From Aralia elata (lineage: Eukaryota; Streptophyta; Magnoliopsida; Apiales; Araliaceae), in assembly GCA_034770075.1 (NCBI GenBank), contig CM068385.1, positions 763,700-827,699 of the forward strand: 64,000 nucleotides of DNA. Reading direction: 5' to 3'. Numbering within the stretch: the stretch's first letter is position 1; each line of letters opens with the position of its first letter. Made by a program: the position numbers and the translations under genes. Below are positions 24,401-35,044 of this stretch, in pieces. The notes below the pieces were generated by a model. The model saw only the letters and a list, made by a program, of their open reading frames with translations. It made no database searches and was not told the origin of the DNA.

Positions 24401-25153
24401 AATCAGCAACTCAAGTGTATTATATCTTTTCCAATTTTTTTGGTTAATCTTGATTATGGAGTTTGACTTGCATGTATGGTTTGAAGGTCTACAAACGTGG
24501 AGCAGTTGGAAGATCAATTGATATTGGCCGTTATTCAGGATATGAAGAGCTTAAACAAGATTTGGCTCGTCGATTTGGTATAGAGGGACAGCTGGAGGAT
24601 AGACAAAGAATTGGGTGGAAACTAGTTTATGTGGATCACGAGAATGATGTCCTGCTAGTTGGGGACGACCCTTGGGAGTAAGTTCACAATCTTAAGTCTA
24701 TTTAAGTTTCACATATATCATATATACAAAGATCTGGTTTATGGAAAACATGCACAAGATTTTTGCCCTCAGTTCAAAATGCAGTACAACATTCTTATAG
24801 TGAAAAGTTGTCCTAGAAAATTCCCTAGTTTATTGCCCCCCTCTTCTGTAACTTTTGAACTATCTCTGATTTGTGCAACGTAACGTAGTCAGCTAATATA
24901 TTCGTTCTATATATGTCAACTTGTATGTGTATATGTATATATGTATATGTGTGTGTGTGTGTATATATATATATATACATACTGATTTGGTCATATATTG
25001 TTGACCAGGGAGTTTGTGAACTGTGTCCGGTACATCAAGATCCTTTCTCCTCAAGAAGTCCAGCAGATGAGCTTGGATGGAGATTTTGGGAACAGTGCCC
25101 TTCCAAATCAAGCCTGCAGCAGCTCTGATGGTGGGATTGATTGTGTAAAGTAG
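18428..25153 (+). CDS. ARF19: Auxin response factor, ARF7/ARF19 clade (class A activator), complete
   Basis: Fourteen coding exons: 18428-18479, 18798-18919, 20081-20179, 20280-20336, 20428-20583, 20675-20759, 20852-20942, 21066-21230, 21302-21421, 21759-21834, 21937-22078, 22533-24376, 24487-24677, 25009-25153. They join in phase to 1,114 residues, the usual ARF7/19 size. [14 protein letters not shown] opens the N-terminal dimerisation region; the B3 DNA-binding domain starts near [19 protein letters not shown] (about 132-150); the ARF ancillary domain includes [13 protein letters not shown]. The single 1.8-kb exon is a glutamine-rich activation region (residues 389-1003). The C-terminal PB1 domain has the basic [12 protein letters not shown] face and the acidic [17 protein letters not shown] face for Aux/IAA and ARF pairing. 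Oddities: Ser153 where relatives have Arg (VPRSAAEK) and Trp305 in GMRFWMMFE where relatives have Arg. ARF7 versus ARF19 cannot be settled here, so the symbol marks the clade. Confidence 0.93.
24933..24978. repeat. TA/TG compound microsatellite in the last ARF intron
   Basis: TATATG and GTGTGT runs followed by TATATA, about 30 bases upstream of the last acceptor (25008). Frames through it on both strands are artefacts. Confidence 0.85.
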
Positions 25154-25399
25154 TCGGTTGGTCGATCGGGTCTAGACTTGTAGCAATTCTTCTTCCAAGT
25201 TAGAAGCTTACTATTATTATCAGGACCAGGAAGCTGTCCTTTATTTGCTCTCAGCATGTCGATTATATTGCCAGCAAGGGGTTTTCATATTTAACCATTA
25301 GGGGCTTGTTCTTGAAGTTTGGACCAACCTTGCCGAGGTCTGTGGAAGAAACAAGGAAGCTTCATCACCTATGAGTTTGGTTAATGGTCCAAAGAATGG
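25154..25399 (+). other. ARF 3' untranslated region (inferred)
   Basis: Non-coding sequence after the TAG at 25151-25153. No unambiguous polyadenylation signal stands out, so the transcript end is not fixed. Confidence 0.4.
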
Positions 25400-25903
25400 C
25401 ATGCAGGGAACAAAAACGCCGAATTCTGATCGCTTGCCAAATTACCAAACAACAAACTTAAAACCTGCACAGTGAACAAATAAACACACCAAAAAGCGTT
25501 GGGACCGCTGGGGGATAGCTCTAGTGTGAGAATAAGTACATGCCAGAAACGTTAATAATGGAAGTATGTAATTGCTCTAGTGAATAAGAGTAATAATGTG
25601 TGTACCTTGAACTTGAATTATGGTTGTATTTATAGTTTGATCACACCGCTTCAATTTATCACGTCCGTCCTTGAGTAGGAATAGGAGTCTTGTGTAAAGG
25701 TTCCTTATAATTGTGAGTCCCATAACTGAATAGGATTTGACTTCCTCAGAAATAGGAAGTCAAATAAGACAAGGGATCATAAGTCAATTTGGACTGTGAT
25801 CCTTTTAGAAAATCAAACTCCTCATTTGTCAATATAGCCATCTAGCCACGTGGTGCGGGGAATTCGCCCGAATCCCCTGAACCCATCAAGCTACACTCCA
25901 ACA
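25400..25903 (-). mobile_element. Possible solo LTR (Gypsy-like)
   Basis: On the minus strand the sequence starts TGTTGGAGTGTAGC at 25903 and contains a TATAAATACAACC promoter-like motif (plus 25623-25635), followed by a leader-like segment, an arrangement typical of LTRs. I could not find a matching 5-bp target duplication, so the distal boundary (about 25400) is approximate. Confidence 0.35.
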
Positions 25904-26751
25904 ACTATGTTCAAGTTTATGCCAAGAAGACCCTATCTTTGACATGTTGATGAGTGTTATTTTAGAAAGTTTAAAGCTTATAATTGTATGACATGGGTAC
26001 ATAACGTAAGGAGTGTACAGATAGATGTGTAGAATTTTCCTTTTACCCTTTAATGGAAGGAAATGGCTTATAATGAATTTAGATATTCAGTGCTGGTGGT
26101 GGATAATGCATTTGGAGATTATTGGGTCACCATATGCTGAAAGTAATATGGTAGAAAGTAATATTCTCTATTAACTCTTAAAACCTCAATTGTTAATGCT
26201 CCTAAGTCCTACCTATGCAAATAATTACTCTCACGCCGGAGACTTTTCCCAGATGGCAACGTCGGGGCACCGATTTACTACTTGTACAGGCCCAAAGTCG
26301 CGTGACGAAAAAGAATGTTAACACACACCACATGCGATGGATTTCGTTTGTGATCGATGGACTTAAAAGGGATGGACATTGGGAAGGACTTTTATGTAGC
26401 AGTGATGTTGTCGCAACAATGGTTTATTAACTTTATATATTATATGAATGAAGAATATATCAAACACCATGAGATAGATGTCTAACACAAGAATGGAAAG
26501 AAAACCTGCATTCAAATGTTTGATTAATGAACATGCATGCATGTACACTACTTACAGTATGCGACGGTCATGTGTGCTTATTTCTTACAAATTTCAAATG
26601 GTGTCATCGCCTCTATCTTGCAACTGTATGTATAGTTTCTCAACCAAGGAAAAGAAAAGGAAAAAAAAAGGTCAATAATAATTTTATTTTTTTGGAACCG
26701 AGGAAATACATAACAAGCCCTTGAGTACTTGACTTTTTCTGCAGATCGAGA
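25904..26751. other. Intergenic DNA between convergent ARF and CYP73A genes
   Basis: No gene was recognised. A 71-codon frame at 26215-26430 has no family likeness. The stretch next to 26752 should hold the CYP73A 3' UTR; a purine-rich A/G run lies at 26647-26672. Confidence 0.4.
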
Positions 26752-28615
26752 TTATTCCATGATGGGATTGAAGACAACTGTGGAATGTTTTGCAATGTGC
26801 AAACTGAACTGCCCTCCTTTCTCACTCACATCAATCTTTCCCAACCCCCGTGGAACCTTCATTTCAAAATTCATAACAAGTTTTGCAATCACAAGCCCCA
26901 GAATTGGCAGTGCAAGTATGATCCCGGGGCAGCTCCGCCTTCCCACTCCAAACGGCAAGTATCGAAAATCAACCTGCTTCCCTGCAGCCACCGCGTCGGC
27001 GCCACCTTCCTCCTCCATGAAACGCTCTGGCCGGAACTCGTTAGGGTTCTTCCACCACGCAGGATTATTAGCCAGCCACCAGGCGTTAACCACCACCTTA
27101 GATTCTTTAGGAATGGTGTAACCCCCAAGCTTAGCCTCTTCAAGATTCATGTGTGGGACTAGCAAGGGTATGGGAGTGTGTAGCCTTAGGGTTTCTTTTA
27201 CTGTGGCTTGTAAATATGGTAACTCATGTAGATCGGCTTCTGTGACTGGGCTTCCTTTAAGAACGGTTGAGATTTCATCTCGGATCTTGCGTTGAACGGT
27301 AGGATGATTGACCAACTCTGCTATGGCCCACTCCATGGACCATAGTGTTGTCTCTATTGCTGCAACATTGATGTTCTCCACAATGTAGAGCACGTTTTCA
27401 TCACTGATCTCTCCCTTCATTTGAGCATCTATTATGTGATCCATTGCACAAATTATCTTGTGCTTCTCCCCATTGGCAGCCATTATTTTCCTACGTTAAA
27501 TCATCAAAAATTTGGAACGTTAAAATTGAATGTAATGAAATAGAATAATCATGAGCATCTTGATAAATTTATGTGGGTATTAAATACCAACATATGTTAT
27601 ACATGATACATGAGGGAGTTAGGAAGGGACCACACACATATTAATGTTCTACTACATTAGTCGTAGTATATACACATTTTGACATAAAATTAGTCGTCGT
27701 ACAAATGCAATTAAGGAAATATATAAAGGTAGGTAGGTACCTTCTTTTCTCAACATAATAATTGTTGAAAAATGCTAGCCTTCGATTCTGCAAATCCCTG
27801 CACTTGTTCAAATACCCCCTTAAGAAGGGTCTAAGCAATGGAATGAAGTCTCCATAATTGTAATCAAAGCTCTGAGCCAACCGGCTCCTCTCGGAATTAA
27901 ACCGAGTAGCCTCAATAAACAAGGGATCATCTTGTGACTCGAACTTAGCATCAAACATCATGCGATACATGATATTATATAACATCAATTGCAACCGTTT
28001 TCGAATTACAATCCCTTCTTCTCTCGCCGGCGCCGCCAGCTTGCCATTTCTTAAATCATCAACAACCAGGTCCATTTCTTCCTCCCACATGCGACTGTAT
28101 TGGTGCACCACTTTGTTAGTGAAAAATGGAAGTGTCATTATTCGTCGCATTTTGCGCCAATGCTCACCATAAATAGTGAAAACCATGTCTTGGCCATTGC
28201 CTGTGAAGATATCAAACACCACGTTGCGTGGGCGGGACCCAAATTCCACTCCTTGTGTGTGTAGAACTTGGTTGGCCAGCTCAGGGTCTGATACAACTGC
28301 CAAATTTTTCGAGCCGAGTTTGAGTAAAAATACAGAGCCATAGGTTTTTGACATGGCTGCCAGGAGCCGGTGGTTCAAGTCATTCCCAACTTGAAGCCAG
28401 TTGCCAAAAATTGGAAGGGCGAGTGGGCCCGGTGGGAGGTTGGACTTGGAGATTGAGCTGAAAAGGTTTAAAATGAAAGGGAGTATAGCTATAGGGAGAA
28501 CAAGGGGAAAAGGAATAATAAAATTAATACTATAGCGGGAGCAAAGTAATTTGGCTAATGAAAAAAGTGCAATTGTAATTGTAAAGATGATGGTATTTGC
28601 CAATATTTTGGCCAT
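26752..28615 (-). CDS. CYP73A: trans-cinnamate 4-monooxygenase, class II-like (CYP73A)
   Basis: Two exons on the minus strand: 28615-27741 and 27490-26752, joined in phase (AG/G) to 537 residues. C4H hydroxylates cinnamate to p-coumarate at the ER, the second step of the phenylpropanoid pathway, using electrons from P450 reductase. Visible: a hydrophobic N-terminal anchor, the proline hinge [14 protein letters not shown], the I-helix segment [11 protein letters not shown], ExxR in KETLRL (Glu391/Arg394), FRPERF, and the heme loop [11 protein letters not shown] with Cys479. It is about 30 residues longer at the N-terminus than ordinary 505-residue class I C4H and departs from class I consensus at many sites, which fits class II. 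There is one intron, whereas Arabidopsis C4H has two. All key P450 motifs are intact, so it should be active. The 5' flank carries AC elements. Confidence 0.94.
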
Positions 28616-28639
28616 TTTAGAGGGAGAGATAAGTGAAGT

Positions 28640-28876
28640 GTGTTTAATGAATGGAGAGAGGAGGATGTGGTGTAGTAGTAGTAGTAGTAGTTTATATAAT
28701 GGGGGGCGGGTATAGACTATCTATGGGCATGGAATTTGGTAAATAATGGAGGGTTGGTGTCAAATGGTATTTGGGAAAAATCCATGGGCCGCTGAACTGG
28801 GTAGGAGGAGTTTATTTCAAGTCAAGAGTGGTGTTTGGTGATTCTAGTTGAAGGGGTGGGTAGGTAGGTAGGTATA
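28640..28876 (-). promoter_or_regulatory. CYP73A promoter: TATA box and AC-element cluster
   Basis: On the minus strand a TATATAA lies at 28698-28691, about 77 bases before the ATG. At 28876-28855 there is ACCTACCTACCTACCCACC, overlapping copies of the AC element (ACCWACC) bound by R2R3-MYB regulators of phenylpropanoid genes, and a CCTACCC lies near 28805. A (GTA)n repeat at 28674-28690 falls in the presumed leader or core promoter. Function is inferred from motif match. Confidence 0.65.
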
Positions 28877-30069
28877 TGCCTACATGTGTTGACGTGATCC
28901 AACTTTGTTTAATTGAAACAAGTAAGTATGATGTAATGTGCAACGTAAATATGGTTTCAATAAATTTTAGAATTTTTTTTCCTTGCATTTTTTATATTTC
29001 TCATGTCTAATAGTTATTTTTTGCAATCACACTCACCTAATAAATAAAGTTAATCATGACATATAATTTCAAGAATAGATCAAACATTTTTATATTTTTG
29101 TTTGATATAAGTTTAATAACCCATGCAAAGCACAGATAAATTTTAATAATTACATATCAGAGAAATTTTAGAAACAACGTATTCGAGCGAATATCTATTG
29201 CTATATATGATTGTGGTTAGAATGTCCACAGTGTCTCTTTGAAGCAAACGAAATGCTAGTATATATGTTCCTAATATATTCATTTAATTCATTACCTATT
29301 AGATTTTGCACGCACCATATCAACTTGTAGACGTGCATTTTTAAATGTTGAAAGTTCAAATTTATAGTGAGAAATAGCTAATGTATCACCAATTTTGGTT
29401 AGCTATGTGTCTCTAAAAATGTTGACTCAGAACCAACCAAAATAACTCAATATTTGTCTTGTTATATTTTAGGATTAATATTCCGTAATTTTTTTTTGAC
29501 ATAAGAATGAACATATCTCCTATCTATTCAGATATGAACATTAGAGGTTGCATATATATAGAGAGAGAAATTATGTTTTAATATTATATTATAAAACTAA
29601 TATTTATTATTAAAGTAAAGATACTAAATGTTTTTAATTATATCATATGTATGTAAATCTTGATATGCTTTAAAAGAGATGAAAAAGTTGTTGAAGTTAA
29701 GGTAGTAGGTAGAATATTACGAGCCTTGAAAAGGTTTGGAGAAGTGTTTAACATTATTTTGAATTGTGGCGGCAGAACGCATGGTCAAACTATGGGTGTT
29801 TAATAATCACACGGACATATACATACATGGAACTTTTTTCAAACTTAAGAAAAATCTCATGCTTTTGAATAAATAAAAAAGTCATGGAAATAAAAATTGC
29901 CACACTAAAATTGTGCTAAAAGTTTCAGTGCATGACATCCATCAGGCCTGGAGGGCAACTATGTACTAGTATTAACACTTGGCACAACTAAAAATGTTTA
30001 TTTTGTAACTATAGGTACTATAAGGAATGTTCCTATGCTGCAGCCACCCCAGCAAAAAACTGCATTGGA
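28877..30069. other. Intergenic DNA
   Basis: AT-rich with no gene or bounded element that I can identify; a short GA run occurs near 29560. Confidence 0.4.
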
Positions 30070-30203
30070 CTAGAGCAGGGTGAGACAGACAGAATACTCG
30101 TGCGGTTTCAATTTCATCACTCTGGAGCCACACTTTTCTTTGTGCTCATCGGTTGAGATCTGCTTGTGGCGGCATTCTGCACTACAAAATGCTTTTTTCT
30201 CCT
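30070..30203 (-). pseudogene. Orphan second exon of an FLZ zinc-finger (DUF581) gene
   Basis: On the minus strand, directly after a TGTGTCGCAG acceptor, the frame reads EEKKAFCSAECRHKQI and then DEHKEKCGS before a TAG at 30072-30070. KAFCSxECR and the DEHKEK tail are the C-terminal half of the FCS-like zinc finger, and FLZ genes are usually split just before this point. The first half (FLxxCxxC ... MYRG) was not found on the minus strand up to about 31,900. I therefore read it as a partial duplicate or decayed gene, although a distant first exon is possible. FLZ proteins act as SnRK1-interacting adaptors. Confidence 0.7.
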
Positions 30204-31006
30204 CTGCGACACAAAAGCAACTATAAATGAGAAATTGAATTATGAGGAGAACGCACACTTTTATAAAAATATATCAAGATTTAGAGAAGAATATCTTCAG
30301 TACCCTTAAGAGACAACCACATAAAAATACAAAGAAAGTTAGCCGAAAAAGAATAGTATGATCAAGAAAACATACAACCACAGAGGGAAAATGAGAAAAA
30401 ATATTGAGACATCAAATTAGGAAATATAATCTTTATGGCAACCACATCATCAAGTGTTAACCAGGGGAACAATATTTAGGACATACCCGACCTTCGGATG
30501 CAGTACAATTGAACACGTCAAACGAAAGAAATGGTTAAGAATCCCACACATCGAAGACAATGGGAAAAAAGAATAAGGGATTCTAAAAACATCAAAGTGG
30601 CATCATTTATCATTGAGCCACCCCAAATATCTAACATCAAGTGGCTACAATTCAATTTCATAGACAATGATATGAAACAACTTCTGCAACCATACAAATG
30701 GAGATTATGCTCTCACGACTAACCATAAATGCTGCATTTGGTTCTCTTGAAAGAATAGGATAAGTGAAAAATAATGTGGCATGAAACAAATTAACCATCA
30801 ATTACTTACCCTATTAAATTTTTTTTTAAAAAAAAATATCAACTATAGCTACTAAATACATAAATTTCATAATACAACAATCAATCCCCCTTCTCTCTTT
30901 CTATAATATTAGAAGAAATCTACATGTTTTTTTCGTTTATTTATTTGTCAATTTATAGTTTTTTTCCCTACATATTACGCGTATTAATTTCTTGTTAAAT
31001 CATTTT
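30204..31006. other. Intergenic DNA upstream of the FLZ exon
   Basis: AT-rich. Searched on the minus strand for an FLZ first exon without success. A 63-codon plus-strand frame at 30531-30722 has no recognisable family. Confidence 0.4.
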
Positions 31007-31144
31007 AATAATAAACAAAATGGACATATAAACTGTATATTATTCTCTTTTACGGAATGTTCTTCCGATTTTTGTAATAATAAACAAATTGGACATATAA
31101 ATTGTATATTATTCTCTTTTACGGAATGTTCTTTCGATTTTTGT
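31007..31144. repeat. 69-bp tandem duplication
   Basis: Two adjacent copies (31007-31075 and 31076-31144) beginning AATAATAAACAAA and containing TTTTACGGAATGTTCTT, differing at three positions, so the duplication is recent. Confidence 0.85.
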
Positions 31145-32469
31145 AATTGAAAATTTAGGTAAAATATTTTTTTTTAGATTAAAATAGATGGGTATGCCAT
31201 AGACCATAGTGTAAACTGCTTAAATGAACCTATTGGGTGGCATTAGATAAAATAATATAATTATAAAATATGGCGTCTTGCGTTTGGTTTTTTTTTTTTG
31301 TATTATTATTTTATGCTATTATTATTTATTTGGTGAAATTATATTATTTATTTGACGTGATTTGTTATTTAATTTATCAAAGATAATTCTAATTAGAGAA
31401 ATTTTCCCAATATAAATAATACCCTCTCATATACGGCAAGAGAAAAATAGAAAAAGAATTTGGTACGTTTCATATGTAAAATTCTCATCTTAGAATGTGC
31501 TTTATTTATTTATACATTTCAATATAAAAATACGAATGACAATTTTTTTAATTTGTAATTTAAGCAAAGTTTGAGTATTACTTTTTTTTAAAGGTATGAA
31601 GGCAGAAACAGACAAATTAATAAAAGAGTTAAATTTAGTGGGACAAAAGAAAATAGTTTCATTCTAATTCTACAAAGTAAAGACTATAGAGAGTCAGAGA
31701 GCATACTTGAACTCATTCCTCTGCTTGGCTGAAAGCCTGAAACAAATGCTCATTTCAGTTACTTCTTTAGAGCTACATCTCCACGATTCCACCGCTCCGC
31801 GACTTCTCCTCTTCCCAGCGACGACCAACGCGACCTCGTCTTTATGAGTGTGCGACTCTGCAGTCTTTAGTCTTTACTCTCTACTCTATATCTCTGACCC
31901 CTTGCGCATATCAAACTTAAAAGGTAATTAAATTAAAGCGTTTTTTTGTTTGATAATTTAAAATTTGTAGTTTGTTTGAATTTGTTGTTGATTGGGGACT
32001 TATGATTAAACTCAATTCAATTTATTTGATGTATTTGTTGTATTCGGGACTTAAGAGGTAACTAATTAGGGCTTCTTCTTTTTTTTGTTTGATAGTTTAA
32101 AGTTTAAATTTATTTGAATTTGCTGTGGGTTGGGGTTAAATGAATATACACTTTAATTTTTTTGAATTTGTTGTGTTTCTGAATTGTGAGTTGATTTTAA
32201 GTGTCGTAGCTTGATTTTGTTTGAGTATAGAAAGCAAATTTTGTTTGATGTTATTGTATACTTGTATTTTGATTGATTAAGGCATTCATGACATGTAGTC
32301 AAAATTCAAACGTTCCAAAACTGAATCATCAACATCACAATCCATCTAAGCCAATAAAACTATTCAAAATCTCTCAAATGAAACCCCTATCCAATAACAA
32401 TCTCAAAATATCAATTCTCAATGCCAAGTTGAATTCAATTTAGAAAATGAACTTTTTGCGGATTCGGGA
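31145..32469. other. Intergenic DNA, possibly the 5' part of the hAT relic
   Basis: AT-rich apart from a GC-richer patch at 31780-31860 (CCACCGCTCCGCGAC ... CGACCAACGCGACC) that could be a leader or promoter remnant of the transposase gene. No element end was found at this side. Confidence 0.4.
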
Positions 32470-33670
32470 CTAATACCATCTATAATGGTATATGATGCTA
32501 ACAAGAGAGAGTGTATTCACCGAGGATATTTGCTTAAGGACCATCATCAACTAATACTTTCCAAATTCCCTCAAACTGTTATTTACGGAGAGAAACGTAA
32601 ATTTAATCCTGAATGGTATAAAAAGTATGTCGATTGGTTGGAATATAGTGAAAAGAAAGATGCAGTATTCTGCTTATATTGTTATCTATTCAAAGTTGAT
32701 ATTGATGGTCAAGGGGGTGGAAATACATTTGTAGATAAGGGATTTAATAATTGGAGGAAGACAATAATTATCTGAACATGTTGGAGAATCACCTAATAGT
32801 ATTCATAGACAATGCATGTTAGCTTGTCAAGATTAAGGAACCGAAAGCAACACATAGATATCAAACTTGCCAATATAAAGAAAAAAAAGATTACAAGTTT
32901 TGTTTGCTCTCATCTATTAAGTTGTTTTTAAGTTAGGAGTTGCCTTTCCGTGGCCATGATGAATCAGATGCTTCAAAAAGACGAGGTTTGTTTCTTTCTA
33001 TTCTAAAGTTTTTACCCGAGAACAATGATAAAGTGAATAAAGTTGTGTTGAAAAATGCTCCAGGGAGCCACAAAATTGACAGCACCTTGATCCACGTAAC
33101 TCTTTCTCAGCATTTGACAAGGAACAATTGATTCAATTTGCAAAGTTTTACCTGTTGAAATTTCAAGATAGAGATCTTTGGGGGATTGGTGATGAATTTG
33201 AAACTTACATTGCAGATGTGAAAAATAATCCTGATTTTTCTAATGTGAAATGGATTGGTGAACTTGCTCAAAAGTTGGTTAAGAAGAATAAGACTGATTT
33301 GTATCCGTAGATTTATTTGTTGTTGAAATTGGTTTTGATTTTGCCAGTTGCTACTGTTATGGTGGAAAGGATATTTTTAGCGATGAATATTATGAAAATC
33401 ACTCTCTGAAATCAAATGAGCGATAAATGGTTGAGTGATTGTTTGGTTCCTTACATTGAAAATGATGTATTTGAAACTATTGATAATGAAGTTATCTTAG
33501 AACATTTTCAAATTATGGGATCTATGAGTATAACATTGTAATTTGCAAATATTATTAAGATTAGTTAATATTATGATTAGTTCAAGATTTCTTTATTTAA
33601 CTTCAACAAAAAATTAGTAGAAATTCGTTTCTGTTGAGAAAAAAATTCCTGGATCCGTCCATCGTCCTAA
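32470..33670 (+). pseudogene. Decayed hAT-type transposase (zf-TTF / ZMYM1-like)
   Basis: Pieces of one protein family appear in order but in broken frames. 32485-32775 gives FNPEWYKKYVDWLEYS and KDAVFCLYCYLF (TTF-type zinc finger), 32940-33131 gives FRGHDESDASKRRG and VVLKNAPGS, and 33128-33310 plus 33340-33540 give the C-terminal dimerisation region (LPVATVMVERIF, then SDKWLSDCLVPYIENDVF). Stops and frameshifts separate them, and most of the DUF4371/catalytic centre is deleted between the second and third pieces. The sequence TTCCTGGATCCGTCC near 33646-33660 resembles the usual right end of such elements (CCTGGATCCGCC...). This copy cannot encode an active transposase. Confidence 0.8.
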
Positions 33671-35044
33671 AGCCGCACAATAAACTAAATTGTCTACTTA
33701 ATTTATTTTCCGTGCATAAGATGGACTAGAGTGTACTTTGAACTATGAATTAGAATATAATTTAGTAGAATTTAAAGGATGGGAAAATTGATTTGTGTTG
33801 AGTAAGTTAAAATGTTGGTTGATAACTTCATATGTATATTCAGGCAATGTGTAATTTGAGAAGGAAAATAATATATATTATGAATATTTAAGTTGATTTT
33901 TTAATTGTCAATTACGTAAATAAATATTAGTGGTATTTTTGTTGAAAGAATATATAATATATGGAGTTTTCTTATAATTTTTATCAATTTTATATATTAA
34001 TGAGTTTCGTAATTATAATTTAATGTAAATTTATCGTAATACATAAACAGATTCATTTCAGAATATCTTTATTAATACCGAAACTCAGTAGGTTAACATT
34101 TCCCGCTTTATATGGAGCATAATTTGGTACAAGAAACGATGGATGTCCTCATAAAGCACATTGGTGGGACTTTCTGAACACCAATTTTCATAGTGACCCA
34201 TAAATCGCGTATCCATCATTTGATAAGGTTTTTCCTAACACTACTGCGCTTGTGTTTGACCTTCTACCCACACATTTTTATATTAGAAGAAAATGGTTGA
34301 TTGAAAAATGACTAACCAGACATTGGTTAATTCTTTTTACTTATCTTTATAAATTGGAGCCTATCTTCTTTAAGTTCATGAAAATTAATCTTATTCTTGA
34401 TTAATAATTTATGTTTCTTATGGAAAAGCATCATTGACCATATTTGATTCCTTTTATTATAATGTCCGTTTATCTGAAGATCTAAATGCAACTAAAAATA
34501 TTATTTATTTATGAACACTTTACTCTAAACGTAATTTATTTAATTCGCAAATATAAAATTTATGTTTCAAATGTACTAAACACAACGGTTACAAAATATA
34601 AATGTTAATAAAAATCAAACATACTTTGAAAAAATGATATATATTGCGACTTTATATGTGAATTTTTTTATTGCGATTTACGTAAATAAATCTAATTGGT
34701 AATACTTTTATGATGTATTTGATATAATGGACCAATTTTATAATCATATTTAATCTCATGTATTGATATTTGAAAAAAGGTATTAAAACATGGAGTCTTG
34801 TTATATATTGCAAAAGATTTTAGCTGAATTACGATTGCGACATATATCTGTGAAAGATTTCAGGTGAATTACGGTTGCCACATATATAAAAAAAGGACAG
34901 TAACACCAAAAAAAGGTACTCCTAGAATAGATATTTGCAATATATCTGTTACAAAAATTTTGAATCGACGTAAACAAAGGCCCAGCCCAAGTAAGCCCAC
35001 TGTTCTTGTGCGGACAGCAAGAGAATTCGAATCAATCATCCTCA
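33671..35044. other. Intergenic DNA
   Basis: AT-rich with no gene. A short diverged duplication (GCAAAAGATTTTAGCTGAATTACG versus GAAAGATTTCAGGTGAATTACGG) lies at about 34810-34885. Confidence 0.4.

Noticed and set aside
26215..26430. 71-codon frame between the ARF and CYP73A genes
   Set aside because: No motif, no splice context and no similarity I recognise; length is unremarkable for chance.
33128..33541. Independent small gene
   Set aside because: The residues match the C-terminal region of hAT transposases and follow the earlier fragments in order, so it belongs to the same relic.
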